From contig NZ_JAHZSU010000003.1 of the NCBI RefSeq assembly GCF_019457945.1, positions 558,001 to 622,000 on the forward strand: a DNA stretch of 64,000 bases. The letters are read 5' to 3'. Below, piece by piece: positions 8,147-17,170 of this stretch (the stretch's first letter is position 1; every line of letters starts with the position of its first letter). The notes under the pieces are model-generated. The model had not been told where the DNA came from. It saw only the letters and a list, made by a program, of their open reading frames with translations, and searched no databases. This DNA comes from Ornithinimicrobium laminariae. Its GTDB lineage: Bacteria; Actinomycetota; Actinomycetes; Actinomycetales; Dermatophilaceae. A program made the position numbers and the translations under genes.

Positions 8147-9028
8147 CTAGTCAACCGGTGCCTTTCCAGCCACAAGGTCGGCGGTGAGCCTCGGCAACAC
8201 GTCCGCCAAGAGCGCATCCACCTTGACGCTTGCCTCAGCATCGCCCCGCGTTTGCCCACGAGTCAGAATGACAACAGGCTTGCCCTCAGCTGTAGCGGCA
8301 CGAACGAAGCGATAGCCGCTCATCACCTGCAGCGAAGACCCCACCACCAACAGTGCCTGGCTCCGCGCTAGCAACTGATAGGCCGCGTCGACTCGAGGCT
8401 TTGGCACTGAGCCGCCGAAGAACACTACGTCCGGCTTAAGTTTGTTGCTCTCGCATCGAGAGCAGTGCGCCAAAGCGAAAGAATCGACCTGCTTCTGGTC
8501 GATCACCACATCGCCGTCCGGGCGAATTTCACCCACCTGCACATTGAAGTTGGGGTTGGCTAGCGTCAGCCATCGGTGCACGGTGGCCCGGGAGAAGGCC
8601 GCAGAGCAGTCCAGACACGTCACGCGCCCTAAGGTGCCATGCAACTCAAGCACTCGCTGGGCGCCAGCCCGCTGATGCAATCCGTCAACATTTTGGGTCA
8701 CGATCGAGGTGAGGAAGCCAGCGTGCTGAATGTCTGCCAATGAGTAGTGCGCCCGATTTGGCTCAGCCTGTTGGAAACGGGTCCAGCCGGTATAGGCCCG
8801 CGACCAGTAGCGTCGACGTCCAGCCTCATCTGCGAGGAACTCGCTGTATTGCATCGGGGTGACCCGGCGCTGACCGTCAGGGCCGCGATAGTCCGGTATG
8901 CCGGAGGCGGTGGACATTCCCGCGCCGGTGAGGACCATGACGCCAGCTTGGCCGACAATGTCAAGAACCTGCTGGTAGTCAGCCTCGGATACCGGCCTCG
9001 CGGGCGGGAGTGTGAGCGTCGTTGACAC
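8147..9028 (-). CDS. Sir2-family NAD-dependent protein deacylase
   Basis: A 293-residue sirtuin removing acyl groups from lysines with NAD+ consumption. Visible: NAD-binding TGAGMSTASGIPDYRG (34-49), TQNVDGLH (111-118), catalytic H130 in LELHG, and four zinc ligands C138/C141 and C189/C192. An unusually long loop between the two CxxC pairs (~150-188) is rich in hydrophobic and charged residues. The length exceeds the ~240 residues typical of CobB. The GTG start at 9028 sits 6 nt after TAGGCT, fitting a leaderless transcript. Its target proteins cannot be inferred. Confidence 0.9.
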   Translation of the reverse strand: MSTTLTLPPARPVSEADYQQVLDIVGQAGVMVLTGAGMSTASGIPDYRGPDGQRRVTPMQYSEFLADEAGRRRYWSRAYTGWTRFQQAEPNRAHYSLADIQHAGFLTSIVTQNVDGLHQRAGAQRVLELHGTLGRVTCLDCSAAFSRATVHRWLTLANPNFNVQVGEIRPDGDVVIDQKQVDSFALAHCSRCESNKLKPDVVFFGGSVPKPRVDAAYQLLARSQALLVVGSSLQVMSGYRFVRAATAEGKPVVILTRGQTRGDAEASVKVDALLADVLPRLTADLVAGKAPVD

Positions 9029-9034
9029 ATGAAC

Positions 9035-9040
9035 AGCCTA
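9035..9040 (-). promoter_or_regulatory. Putative -10 hexamer of a leaderless promoter (sirtuin gene)
   Basis: TAGGCT, 6 nt, then GTG at 9028 on the minus strand; no Shine-Dalgarno sequence. It lies in the 14-bp gap before the sensor-kinase gene, so the sirtuin gene probably has its own promoter rather than only read-through. Confidence 0.5.
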
Positions 9041-9042
9041 AG

Positions 9043-10527
9043 TCACTGCTTCGGCAACGTGACGGTGAAGGTCGCACCCTGGTCACTGGAATCCACCGCG
9101 ACCGTCCCGCCATGAGCACCGACCACGGCATCCACAATGCTGAGCCCAAGGCCCGTCGACCCGGCCTTGCGCGACCGGGAATCGTCCCCCCGGGTAAATC
9201 TCTCAAATATTCGCTCTCGCACATTGTCCGGAATGCCCGGGCCGTCGTCCGAGACACAGATAGCAGCGCTGCTCGTGTCAGTTCCAGCCCGTAGCGTGGT
9301 CGTGATCGTCGTGCCTTCAGGGGTGTGCACTTTGGCATTGGCCAACAGGTTCACCAAGACTTGTTGCAGGCGAGCCGCATCGCCGACGACCTCGACTGGT
9401 TCGTCGGGGAGGTTGAGCACCCACCGATGGCCTCCCCCAGCAACGCGCGCATCACTAACCGTGTCAATCGTTAGCAGCGAAAGATCGACGGCGTCCCGCG
9501 CCAAGGGCCTGCCAGCATCAAGCCGAGCCAGCAGGAGGAGATCTTCGACAAGGCCCTGCATCCGCAGCGACTCAGACTCGACCCGGCCAAGGGCATGGAC
9601 GACCTCTGGAGGAACCTGGGCATCGCTGCGCCGGGACAACTCGGCATACCCACGGATTGAAGACAGCGGCGTGCGTAACTCGTGTGAGGCGTCGGCGACG
9701 AATTGACGCACCCGCTGCTCGCTTTCGTGCCGAAACTGCAGCGCTCGTTCCATGGTGTCCAGCAAGTTGTTGAGGGCCAGTCCAACTTGGCCAACCTCAG
9801 TTGCTGGGTTCGTGTCATGGTCCCCGACCCTGAGTGCCAGCGCGACCTCCCCCAGGTGCAAGTCTTGCCGCGAAACTTCGCTGGCGGTTCCCGCCACCCT
9901 GCTCAGGGGTGCCAGGCTGCGACGGACCAGGAACGCAACACCAAACGCGGCCGCGATCAGGGCTGCAAGCGCAACGACGCCTAGGGTCCAGATGAGCTGA
10001 CGCGTCGTGGCCTGCACTCCGCTGGATGACAGACCGACGACAAAGGTTTGGTCAGCCTCGGAGCGAGCCAGCACCCGATACTCGCCGATGTCATCCCCTA
10101 GATCAACGGTTTGTGCCCGATTCGACGACGGCACCTCCAGCAGCAGTTGAGTCTGCGCTTCCGTGAGTTCGAGCGCGATGTTCTGCGGACTAGAGAACTC
10201 ATCCGGTGCAGTGATGACATCACCGCTGTCGTCGAACTTCACCGCCAAGAAAGATGTTCCGCCACCGGGGGGGCCAAGTTGTCCGCCTCGTGGAGACTCG
10301 CCCTCCCCGGCCCGAGGGCCTTGAAGGTCAACATTGTCGCCGGGATCGCCGCCCAAGATCACGTTAGCGGTCGACTCCAGGTCCTCATCCAGGTTTGCTG
10401 TTAGCGACCTCTGCAAGGTAACGACGGTCAGACCCCCCACGGCCGTCACAACTCCCGTGATCAGCACTAAGACCCACACGACGAGGGTGCGTCGCAGGGT
10501 CCAGGGTGTGCGGCTACTAGCGGTCAT
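9043..10527 (-). CDS. Membrane sensor histidine kinase of an OmpR-type two-component system
   Basis: A 494-residue kinase. Transmembrane helices at ~14-36 and ~178-201 flank an extracytoplasmic sensor of ~140 residues that is rich in Gly, Pro and Asp (residues ~58-92). Then come HAMP (~200-260), HisKA with phospho-accepting H282 in DASHELRTPLSSI, and the HATPase domain (N-box N393/N397, DDGPGI 427-432, GLGLSI ~459-464). Domain order resembles mycobacterial TrcS/TcrY-type kinases. It starts 3 nt after the stop of the response-regulator gene, so the two form one operon. The signal sensed is unknown. Confidence 0.92.
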   Translation of the reverse strand: MTASSRTPWTLRRTLVVWVLVLITGVVTAVGGLTVVTLQRSLTANLDEDLESTANVILGGDPGDNVDLQGPRAGEGESPRGGQLGPPGGGTSFLAVKFDDSGDVITAPDEFSSPQNIALELTEAQTQLLLEVPSSNRAQTVDLGDDIGEYRVLARSEADQTFVVGLSSSGVQATTRQLIWTLGVVALAALIAAAFGVAFLVRRSLAPLSRVAGTASEVSRQDLHLGEVALALRVGDHDTNPATEVGQVGLALNNLLDTMERALQFRHESEQRVRQFVADASHELRTPLSSIRGYAELSRRSDAQVPPEVVHALGRVESESLRMQGLVEDLLLLARLDAGRPLARDAVDLSLLTIDTVSDARVAGGGHRWVLNLPDEPVEVVGDAARLQQVLVNLLANAKVHTPEGTTITTTLRAGTDTSSAAICVSDDGPGIPDNVRERIFERFTRGDDSRSRKAGSTGLGLSIVDAVVGAHGGTVAVDSSDQGATFTVTLPKQ

Positions 10528-10530
10528 CGA

Positions 10531-11262
10531 CTAGGTGGCTGGCTTCAAGACGTAGCCTGCGCCACGCATCGTGTGGATCATCGGCGAGTGCCCGTGGTCG
10601 ATTTTCTTGCGCAGGTAAGAGATGTACAACTCAACAATGTTGGCTTGACCGCCAAAGTCGTAGTTCCACACTCGGTCTAAGATTTGGGACTTCGAGAGGA
10701 CGCGCTTGGGGTTGCGCATCAGGAAACGCAACAACTCAAACTCTGTCGCCGTCAAGGACACTTCTTGGCCTGCACGGCGCACTTCGTGGGAGTCTTCGTC
10801 AAGGGTCAGATCGCCAACAACGACCATCGAGGTGGACTCGGCCGCGACCATCACCGTGCGGCGCATCAAGGCACGGACCCGTGCGACGACCTCCTCTAGT
10901 GAGAAGGGCTTGGTCACGTAGTCGTCGCCGCCTGCAGTCAACCCAGCAACCCGATCTTCCACCGCGTCCTTCGCGGTGAGGAAGAGCACGGGAACCTCGG
11001 GCGCATCAGCGCGCATACGCCGGAGCACTTCGAGACCATCAAAGTCAGGGAGCATCCAGTCGAGGACAACCGCGTCGGGCTGGAAGTCGCGCGCCATCTT
11101 CACGGCGTGCGCGCCATCCCCCGCGCTGGCTACTTCCCAGCCTTCGTAACGCAGTGCCATCGACAGCAATTCAGTGAGGTGTTGTTCGTCGTCGACAACG
11201 AGAACACGCACGGGTGAGCCATCGAGTCGAGTCAAAGCTGGCGTGGCAGATCGGGAAGTCAT
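10531..11262 (-). CDS. OmpR/PhoB-family response regulator
   Basis: A 243-residue transcription factor. The receiver domain has the acidic pair D24/D25, phospho-acceptor D68 in VLDWMLP, T96 and K118 (VTKPF). The C-terminal winged helix (~145-240) contains LTATEFELLRFL and a YISYLRKKID recognition helix. Close in layout to mycobacterial PhoP/TrcR. Start: ATG 11262; an in-frame TTG at 11274 is possible but has no better ribosome-binding site. It heads the operon with the histidine kinase (3-nt gap). Target promoters are not visible. Confidence 0.92.
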   Translation of the reverse strand: MTSRSATPALTRLDGSPVRVLVVDDEQHLTELLSMALRYEGWEVASAGDGAHAVKMARDFQPDAVVLDWMLPDFDGLEVLRRMRADAPEVPVLFLTAKDAVEDRVAGLTAGGDDYVTKPFSLEEVVARVRALMRRTVMVAAESTSMVVVGDLTLDEDSHEVRRAGQEVSLTATEFELLRFLMRNPKRVLSKSQILDRVWNYDFGGQANIVELYISYLRKKIDHGHSPMIHTMRGAGYVLKPAT

Positions 11263-11295
11263 AGTGCTACCCAATCTGCCACATGTAGCAGGGAC

Positions 11296-12363
11296 CTATG
11301 CCCTACCTGTGATTCTGCTGTGCGCCACTGCCTCTGCGGCAAGGTCGACATCGGCGAGGGAGTTCCACACGTGAAAAGCGATGCGTGCGCAGCCTGCCCT
11401 CGACGAGATTTTCCCGCCCGTCGCCGCGAAAGCTCGCACCAGGTCGGCACCTGGATCTGCGAGCGTCACGACTGGGGTCACGCCGGGAGCTTGACCGATT
11501 CTGGACCGGAATTCATTGGCGAGGCTGACGTCATGGTCCCTGATCTCCTGCGTTGGCACCTGCGCGAATAGCTCCATCGCCGCGAGTCCAGCCGACCAGC
11601 AAAACCACGCCGGTGAGACGTCCAATCGGCGAGCGTCGGTGGCAAGATCCATCTCCGGTCCGTACACCGAGTCCCAGACGGACGCACCGGCATACCAGCC
11701 TGCGTTGTTAGGACGCAGCAGATCACTCGCCCGAGGGCTGAGCGTCATGTAGGCCGTTCCTCGCGGTTGGCAGAGCCACTTGTACGCAGAGCACGCGGTG
11801 ACATCAAACTGGCTCGCGTCAATGGGTAGCCACCCCGCAGCCTGAGTGGTGTCGCAGAGCGTCATAGCGTCGCAGGCACGCGCAGCCCTCAGCACTGCCT
11901 CCAGATCAACCAGGGAGCCACACGCGCTTTGCGCCAAACTAAACACGACCAGATCGGTATTCGGCCGAATCGCTTCCGCGAGATCGATGCGAGGCACCTG
12001 ACGAACCTGCAGACCCGCGTCCCGCTGGACGAGGAAGGGGAAGATCATCGAGGTAAAGTCCTCGGCGATGACAACCACTTCCGCATTCGGCGGCAAGGAT
12101 GTCGCAATGGTCCCAGCGAACACACTCGTCATCGATCCGACAGCAACGGCCGATGCCGGCACGTTCACCATGTGGGCATAGGCGGCTCGACTAGCCTCGA
12201 CGTCTGCACCCAGCGCAACGGGGTCAGTGTCGCCACGTTGCCACTGGCTCATCAGGTCCGACATGGCCGAGACCACGGGCCTGGGCGGCAGACCTAAGGT
12301 TGAGGCGTTGAGGTAACCCGGTGTTGCAGCAAACGAACGCTGCAAAGTTTGGAGTGCGGTCAT
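11296..12363 (-). CDS. Class V aminotransferase-fold PLP enzyme
   Basis: A 355-residue fold-type I PLP enzyme. It opens with YLNASTLGLPPRPV (17-30), the substrate-entry region of this class, then D171 in LCDTTQAAGW and the Schiff-base lysine K195 in SAYKWLCQPRG. That pattern is shared by kynureninase-like, isopenicillin-N-epimerase-like and EgtE-like enzymes, so the reaction (transamination, epimerisation or C-S lyase) is undecided. None of the other ergothioneine genes is nearby. Start: ATG 12363 at the conserved N-terminus; the frame is open to 12417. It is transcribed toward the two-component operon with a 33-nt gap but may have its own promoter in the AT-rich stretch at 12370-12440. Confidence 0.75.
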   Translation of the reverse strand: MTALQTLQRSFAATPGYLNASTLGLPPRPVVSAMSDLMSQWQRGDTDPVALGADVEASRAAYAHMVNVPASAVAVGSMTSVFAGTIATSLPPNAEVVVIAEDFTSMIFPFLVQRDAGLQVRQVPRIDLAEAIRPNTDLVVFSLAQSACGSLVDLEAVLRAARACDAMTLCDTTQAAGWLPIDASQFDVTACSAYKWLCQPRGTAYMTLSPRASDLLRPNNAGWYAGASVWDSVYGPEMDLATDARRLDVSPAWFCWSAGLAAMELFAQVPTQEIRDHDVSLANEFRSRIGQAPGVTPVVTLADPGADLVRAFAATGGKISSRAGCARIAFHVWNSLADVDLAAEAVAHSRITGRA

Positions 12364-12442
12364 ACCTAAGGGTGCAACAATCTCACTTATGACACAAGTA
12401 CATGATTTTTTCGTCACCCATTAGATTAAGTTATGTATACTC

Positions 12443-12462
12443 GGCCTCAGCCAAGCGAGGCC
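12443..12462 (-). terminator. Short hairpin at the end of the AIM24 gene
   Basis: GGCCTC (12443-12448) and GAGGCC (12457-12462) form a 6-bp stem with an 8-nt loop, touching the AIM24 stop codon. There is no T run, so the terminator role is tentative. Confidence 0.35.
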
Positions 12463-13142
12463 TACTGAGCGCCCGTGGCCTGCACGCTCTCCGAAGGCTG
12501 GACCAGCACATACCCTTGACCGCCGAAGCGCATCTGCAGTGCTTCGCCAGTGCCGCCTCGCATCATCGATCCGAGTCCACCGGTGTCGATTTTGATGTCC
12601 ATGTTGACGCCGGCCGTCCACATCACCACGGCTTGTGCGTCCGCAAAGGTCGGCGCTGACGCAACGTCGAGAGCGATCGGGTCGCCCTTAGTCGTGATGG
12701 CTACATAGCCAGTCCCACGCAGGCTGACGTTGTACATGCCACCGGTCATCATGCCGCCACGGGCTTGAATGCGGTGGATGTCCCAGTCAATGGATGAGGA
12801 AAAGGCAAGGACGCTGGAGCCATTCACCGAAATCTCATCGTTCTCCAGGTACATCACCTGAATTTCCTTGGCTTGGTCAGCGACGAAAAGCTCTCCGTTG
12901 CCCTCACAGTTCATCATCTTGACCCCCTCACCGGTCATCGCCGACTTCAGGATCTTGTTGAACCCTCCGGATCCCTTGTTCTGAAAGCGCACATCGCCCT
13001 GATAGGCGACCATCGATCCGGTAAGGGCCAACACTGGCCCATATGCCATCGAGATCTTGAGAAGTTTCTTGTTTTGCAGAACGAAGGGATCAGTCGACTG
13101 GTTCTCTTTGAAGTCTTTGAACAGGGATCCGTGGATGGCCAT
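12462..13142 (-). CDS. AIM24-family protein
   Basis: A 226-residue all-beta protein of the AIM24 (TIGR00266-like) family, with glycine-rich strands such as QNKGSGGFNKILKSAMTGEG and LRGTGYVAITTKG. Bacterial members have no settled biochemical role; the fold (TRAP-like beta helix) and conservation suggest a structural or binding protein. No signal peptide or membrane helix is visible. Start: ATG 13142 with AAAGGGG about 11 nt upstream. Divergent from the small proline-rich protein gene with ~100 bp between. Confidence 0.8.
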   Translation of the reverse strand: MAIHGSLFKDFKENQSTDPFVLQNKKLLKISMAYGPVLALTGSMVAYQGDVRFQNKGSGGFNKILKSAMTGEGVKMMNCEGNGELFVADQAKEIQVMYLENDEISVNGSSVLAFSSSIDWDIHRIQARGGMMTGGMYNVSLRGTGYVAITTKGDPIALDVASAPTFADAQAVVMWTAGVNMDIKIDTGGLGSMMRGGTGEALQMRFGGQGYVLVQPSESVQATGAQ

Positions 13143-13244
13143 GGTGTGGTCAGCCCCTTTCGTGGGTGGGTACCTATAACTATGCTGCAGATACGTGCCT
13201 CAAGGAAGAGTGCACGAACGACTGGCTGATACCAAGGAGTCACG

Positions 13245-13676
13245 ATGGGATTTCTGGACAAAGCCAAGGCCGCGGCCAACGACCTTGCAGCAAAAGCGGA
13301 CACAGCAATCAATCAGGCGACCCAATCGGGCGGCGAGCGCGAGACCGATCGATACCTGCGCGATTTAGGCATTCTCGCGTTTCGCGCCGAGCGCGGTGAA
13401 CCCGTTGATGAGGAAGCTCGTCAACGAGCGCTCAAAGCACTCTCCGACTTTGAGCAGCAGGGAAGATTGGGCTCGCTGCACTTGTCTCACAGCGACCCAC
13501 CACCGCCCGGGGGTCCGCCCCCTCCCCCTGGAGGTATGGCGCCACCACCGCCAAGCGGCGGTCCCCAGCACGGCAATTCGGGGCAACAGCCTCCGGCGCC
13601 CGACGGTGGCCCGCGGCCTGACTCTGGTCAACGGCCGCCTCCGCCACCACCTCCCCCGCCCTCATTCTCGGAGTAG
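13245..13676 (+). CDS. Small protein with amphipathic N-terminus and proline-rich tail
   Basis: A 143-residue protein I cannot assign to a named family. Residues 1-30 (GFLDKAKAAANDLAAKADTA) are predicted helical and amphipathic; 30-80 are charged and helical (RYLRDLGILAFRAERGEP). From ~84 the chain is almost entirely Pro/Gly/Ser, with polyproline runs (PPPPGGPPPPPGG, ending in nine prolines). The start ATG 13245 has AAGGAG 8-9 nt upstream. Polyproline runs normally need EF-P for translation. A disordered tail of this kind could mediate protein binding, and the divergent AIM24 gene is the obvious candidate partner (inference only). Confidence 0.7.
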   Translation: MGFLDKAKAAANDLAAKADTAINQATQSGGERETDRYLRDLGILAFRAERGEPVDEEARQRALKALSDFEQQGRLGSLHLSHSDPPPPGGPPPPPGGMAPPPPSGGPQHGNSGQQPPAPDGGPRPDSGQRPPPPPPPPPSFSE

Positions 13677-13735
13677 TCAGACTGGCCCCAGCCGTTCGTG
13701 AATAGCGTTTCACGGTATAACTGCACATTTGCATA

Positions 13736-13741
13736 TAGGCT
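13736..13741 (+). promoter_or_regulatory. Putative -10 hexamer of a leaderless promoter (lysR-type gene)
   Basis: TAGGCT, 6 nt, then ATG 13748. The AAGAG inside the spacer is too close to the ATG to act as a ribosome-binding site. Confidence 0.5.
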
Positions 13742-13747
13742 AAGAGC

Positions 13748-14710
13748 ATGTTTGACGCAGCGGGTTTACGAGTCATGCGTGCGATTGCAGATCACGGGAG
13801 TTTCACCGCGGCTGCCCAATCGTTGGGCTACACCCAACCCGCCATCTCGCAGATGGTGCGTCGGCTAGAAGAGCGCTCGGGAACTGTCCTGGTGGAACGC
13901 AACGGGCGCTCAGTGCGCCTGACGCAGGCCGGTCGCGTGCTGGCCAGGCATGCCGTCAATGTTCTCGCGGCCCTGGACAATGCTGAGGCCGAGATCGCTT
14001 CTATCGCTGGCCTGCAAAGTGGCCGAGTCCGCCTGATGGCGTTTCCGTCGTCATCTGCGACGTTGGTGCCACGTGCCTTAGCCAAGGTCAAGACTGAGTT
14101 TCCCGGAGTCACCGTCAGCTTTTCCGAAGGCGAGCCACCGCAGTCGCTTGCTGCGATCCGAGAGGGCACCAAGGACCTAGCGGTGGCCTTTGTATACGAC
14201 GACGATGACCCCATTAAGGGCGACGATGACCTCACTGGCTTAGTCGTCCTTGACGTAATGGTTGACCCAGTCCGCATCGCTTTACCGGCTAATCACCGGT
14301 TGGCTGAGTTGGAGGTCGTGCCCTTGGATGAGTTGACCGAGGCGTCATGGATAGCCGGGTGTGAGCGCTGTCGTGGACATTTGCTGGCCTTGGCTGGCCG
14401 CAATGACTTTGTGCCCGACGTGGCCTTTGAGACCGAAGACTATGTCGCGGTCCTTGGCTTAGTTGCCGCTGGCTTGGGGGTAGCCCTCGTGCCGGAGCTC
14501 ATTCTGCATTCGGCGAGCCACCCAGGCGTGGTCACTCGCCCAATCTCCCCGTCGTCAAAGCGGACCATTCGCATCGTCACGACGCCGGACTTGCAACGAG
14601 TCCCTGCAGTGGCGGCCACTCTTGATGCTCTCTGCGCTAGTGCTCGGGAAATCCAATCCGAGCCGATGCGCGACGGAACACCCAGCGGATATCCCGCGCT
14701 GTCTACGTAG
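13748..14710 (+). CDS. LysR-family transcriptional regulator
   Basis: A 320-residue regulator. The winged helix-turn-helix is at residues 1-60 (SFTAAAQSLGYTQPAISQMVRRLE), followed by the linker helix and a periplasmic-binding-like effector domain (~90-300, starting RLMAFPSSSATLVPRAL). It may use a small-molecule co-inducer, which cannot be named. It is convergent with comEC (9-nt gap) and has no obvious divergent target gene, which is unusual for this family; the upstream neighbour runs in the same direction. Start ATG 13748 fits a leaderless mRNA. Confidence 0.9.
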   Translation: MFDAAGLRVMRAIADHGSFTAAAQSLGYTQPAISQMVRRLEERSGTVLVERNGRSVRLTQAGRVLARHAVNVLAALDNAEAEIASIAGLQSGRVRLMAFPSSSATLVPRALAKVKTEFPGVTVSFSEGEPPQSLAAIREGTKDLAVAFVYDDDDPIKGDDDLTGLVVLDVMVDPVRIALPANHRLAELEVVPLDELTEASWIAGCERCRGHLLALAGRNDFVPDVAFETEDYVAVLGLVAAGLGVALVPELILHSASHPGVVTRPISPSSKRTIRIVTTPDLQRVPAVAATLDALCASAREIQSEPMRDGTPSGYPALST

Positions 14711-14719
14711 GCCTAGTCC

Positions 14720-17155
14720 TCAGGGACTCACTGTCCCGTTCTGCGTCTGAGTCGCGAGTTGCCCCTCGGTGAGGAGCACCGCGAAGTTGCCGTCGGTGTC
14801 GGTCCTCAGGATGCGCGCCCCATGGTCGGTGAACAGGTCCAGTGCGATTGGGTTCGGATGACCAAAGGTGTTGTCCGCCCCCACCCCAATCATCGCGACG
14901 GCCGGGTTGATGGACTCGATGAGTTGCTCATTTTGATCGGCCGAGCCGTGGTGGGCAACCTTGACGACATCAAACTGTTGGCCCGCTAATGGCGCCAGCA
15001 ACGCTCGTGCGCCCGGCCCCTCAACATCGCCCAGGAAAAGCATGTCTTTGCCCTGTGCCTCAATGCTAACGACCAGTGACGCATCGTTGGCTTGCAAGTG
15101 TTGCGCAGCCTGGCCCGTGGGCCACCACGCCTGGGCTACAACATCTCCCCACTGCCAGGTGTCACCTGCTAATCCCCGCGCAGTGGTCACCCCCGCGTTC
15201 CTGGCCTGCGTTAGCGTCCACTCCTCTTGAGAAGCAGTGTCGCTCGTGCCCGGCGGTAGGTAGATCTGGCCGACCTCATACTCGGCTAACACTGCACTCA
15301 AACCCGAGATGTGGTCAGCGTGAAAGTGACTCAACACCACGGCATCTAATCGCTGCACCCCGAGATCGCCCAAGCACTCTGCGAGCAACTCCGGCGATGG
15401 GCCAGTGTCGATGAGCACGGCAGATCCGTCTCCGCTCGTCACGACGAACGCATCCCCTTGGCCGACGTCACATCCGACGACTAGCCAGTTGTCTGGTGGC
15501 CAGTGCCTGTCCAACTCAGTTGGCCACAGCGCCACGACAAGCACGACGAGTGCCAGGCACCCAGGTAGCCAACTCTTCGACAAGTGAGACCACACCCAAG
15601 GGAACGTCAAGACCACAGCAGTGCTGACCGCCGCGAGTAGCAACGCTCCGGGCACTCCATCCAGCCAATTCATCGTGCCGCCTGGCAAGGCAGCACAGCC
15701 ACGGGCAACCCTGCCGATGAGCCACGCGGATGGTGCACCCAACCACGCGCCGATAGCCCCCAGCGGTGGCCAGACCAGCCCAGCGATAGTCGCCACGATG
15801 CCCAGAATCGTGGTCGGTGCAACGAGTGGCGCCGCGAGGAGGTTGGCGAAGACAGCGACCGTGCTCACGCTTCCCTGGAGCAGCACGATGACGGGAGCGC
15901 AGGTCACTTGGGCCGCCAACGGAATCGACACTGCTTCACCAAACCAAGAAGGTATGCGGGGCAACCGCGCCGAGATGACGTCGGCCCACGGTCGCGCAAA
16001 GATGACAATGCCCAAGGTGGCCAGCACTGATAGGGCAAACCCATACGAGCGAGCCAGACCCGGGTCCCAACACAGCAGCACCAGCATCGCGACCGAGAGG
16101 GCGCTGAGGCTGCTCCCCCGCCGTGCTGTGCTCAGCCCAACTAAACCGACCAGTCCCATCGCAGAGGCTCGCAACACGCTGGGCTCTGGTCGGCACAGGA
16201 TGACGAAGCCCAAGAGGGCGATCACAGCGCACCAGGGCCGCCAGCGTCGCGTCAGGCCCGTCCATCGGCACAGCAGCACCACGGCGCCCAGCACGATCGC
16301 GACGTTGCTGCCACTGACGGCCGACAGGTGGCTCATGCCAGTGACTTTCATTGCGGCACTCAGATCGCCTGGAGTCAACGAGGTATCGCCAATCACGAGC
16401 CCAGGAATGAGCCCAGCCGCATCTGAGGGCAACGGGCCCACCGACTCCCGCAGCCTTTCTCGGGCTATATCCGACAACGCCAGCACTGGTCCGCGAGCGC
16501 TATCGACGAACGGTTCATCGAGGGGAGCAAACTGCGCCGAAACATCAGCACTGCGCTCTCGCAACGGCGAGAGGCGACCACTGACCTCGACACCGGATCG
16601 CCACTGCACGGAATCCCAGCCTTCGCCCGTAGCCACGAAGACCAGCACGGGCACAGAGGCAGTCTGAGTGCTTGTCTGGTTGGGCGCGGTGACCTGAGCG
16701 ATGTCGAGAGTCAGCACCAACAGGTCTGGTTGGTTCGTCGTGCTCGGAATGAGGCGCGGCTGGGTGGCGACTGAGGCTTGCACTGTGACGACGGCCCGTT
16801 GCTCGGCTAGATCGACAATTGGTCCCATCTGGCGGGCGCGAGCATCGACGCCAGCGGCGAAAAGGGCGAGCGCACAGATAAGCAGGGTCACCGTGAGAAA
16901 CCCAGACCAGGCGGTTTGCGCTGCTGGTTCGCCATCTCGCGTCGCGCGCCGGTTAGCTCGTAACCACCCGACGACCCACACCAACAGGCCGCTGCCGAGG
17001 CACAGCCAGGCGATCGCTAGTTGCACGCAATACCCGGTGTAGATAAGGCCACAAGTCGTCGCCCAGGCGATCAAGGATGGGACTAGCAATCTGAAATCGA
17101 GTGGCGACCCGGTGCGGGCGGGCGAAGTGTTGGCCGCGGTCATGTCCGTCTTCAT
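14720..17155 (-). CDS. comEC: ComEC/Rec2 DNA-uptake channel protein
   Basis: An 811-residue polytopic membrane protein expected to pass single-stranded DNA through the cytoplasmic membrane. Order: N-terminal helices with a DUF4131/OB-like soluble region (~1-210), the Competence domain of several helices (~235-530, with HLSAVSGSNVAI), and a C-terminal metallo-beta-lactamase-like domain (~555-811) with the metal motif SHFHADHISGL and a later AHHGSAD. Both halves are complete, so it is probably functional. The comEA gene ends 15 nt upstream, giving a comEA-comEC operon. Natural transformation has not been shown for most carriers. Confidence 0.93.
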   Translation of the reverse strand: MKTDMTAANTSPARTGSPLDFRLLVPSLIAWATTCGLIYTGYCVQLAIAWLCLGSGLLVWVVGWLRANRRATRDGEPAAQTAWSGFLTVTLLICALALFAAGVDARARQMGPIVDLAEQRAVVTVQASVATQPRLIPSTTNQPDLLVLTLDIAQVTAPNQTSTQTASVPVLVFVATGEGWDSVQWRSGVEVSGRLSPLRERSADVSAQFAPLDEPFVDSARGPVLALSDIARERLRESVGPLPSDAAGLIPGLVIGDTSLTPGDLSAAMKVTGMSHLSAVSGSNVAIVLGAVVLLCRWTGLTRRWRPWCAVIALLGFVILCRPEPSVLRASAMGLVGLVGLSTARRGSSLSALSVAMLVLLCWDPGLARSYGFALSVLATLGIVIFARPWADVISARLPRIPSWFGEAVSIPLAAQVTCAPVIVLLQGSVSTVAVFANLLAAPLVAPTTILGIVATIAGLVWPPLGAIGAWLGAPSAWLIGRVARGCAALPGGTMNWLDGVPGALLLAAVSTAVVLTFPWVWSHLSKSWLPGCLALVVLVVALWPTELDRHWPPDNWLVVGCDVGQGDAFVVTSGDGSAVLIDTGPSPELLAECLGDLGVQRLDAVVLSHFHADHISGLSAVLAEYEVGQIYLPPGTSDTASQEEWTLTQARNAGVTTARGLAGDTWQWGDVVAQAWWPTGQAAQHLQANDASLVVSIEAQGKDMLFLGDVEGPGARALLAPLAGQQFDVVKVAHHGSADQNEQLIESINPAVAMIGVGADNTFGHPNPIALDLFTDHGARILRTDTDGNFAVLLTEGQLATQTQNGTVSP

Positions 17156-17170
17156 GAGCGGTGACTGGCC

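Noticed and set aside
13493-13675. CCNCC-rich stretch considered as a DNA repeat array
   Set aside because: It is explained by polyproline codons of the small protein; no unit of constant length repeats.
15621-16667. 348-codon plus-strand frame antisense to comEC
   Set aside because: Composition rich in Ser/Thr/Arg/Pro as expected for the complement of membrane-protein codons; no start signals.
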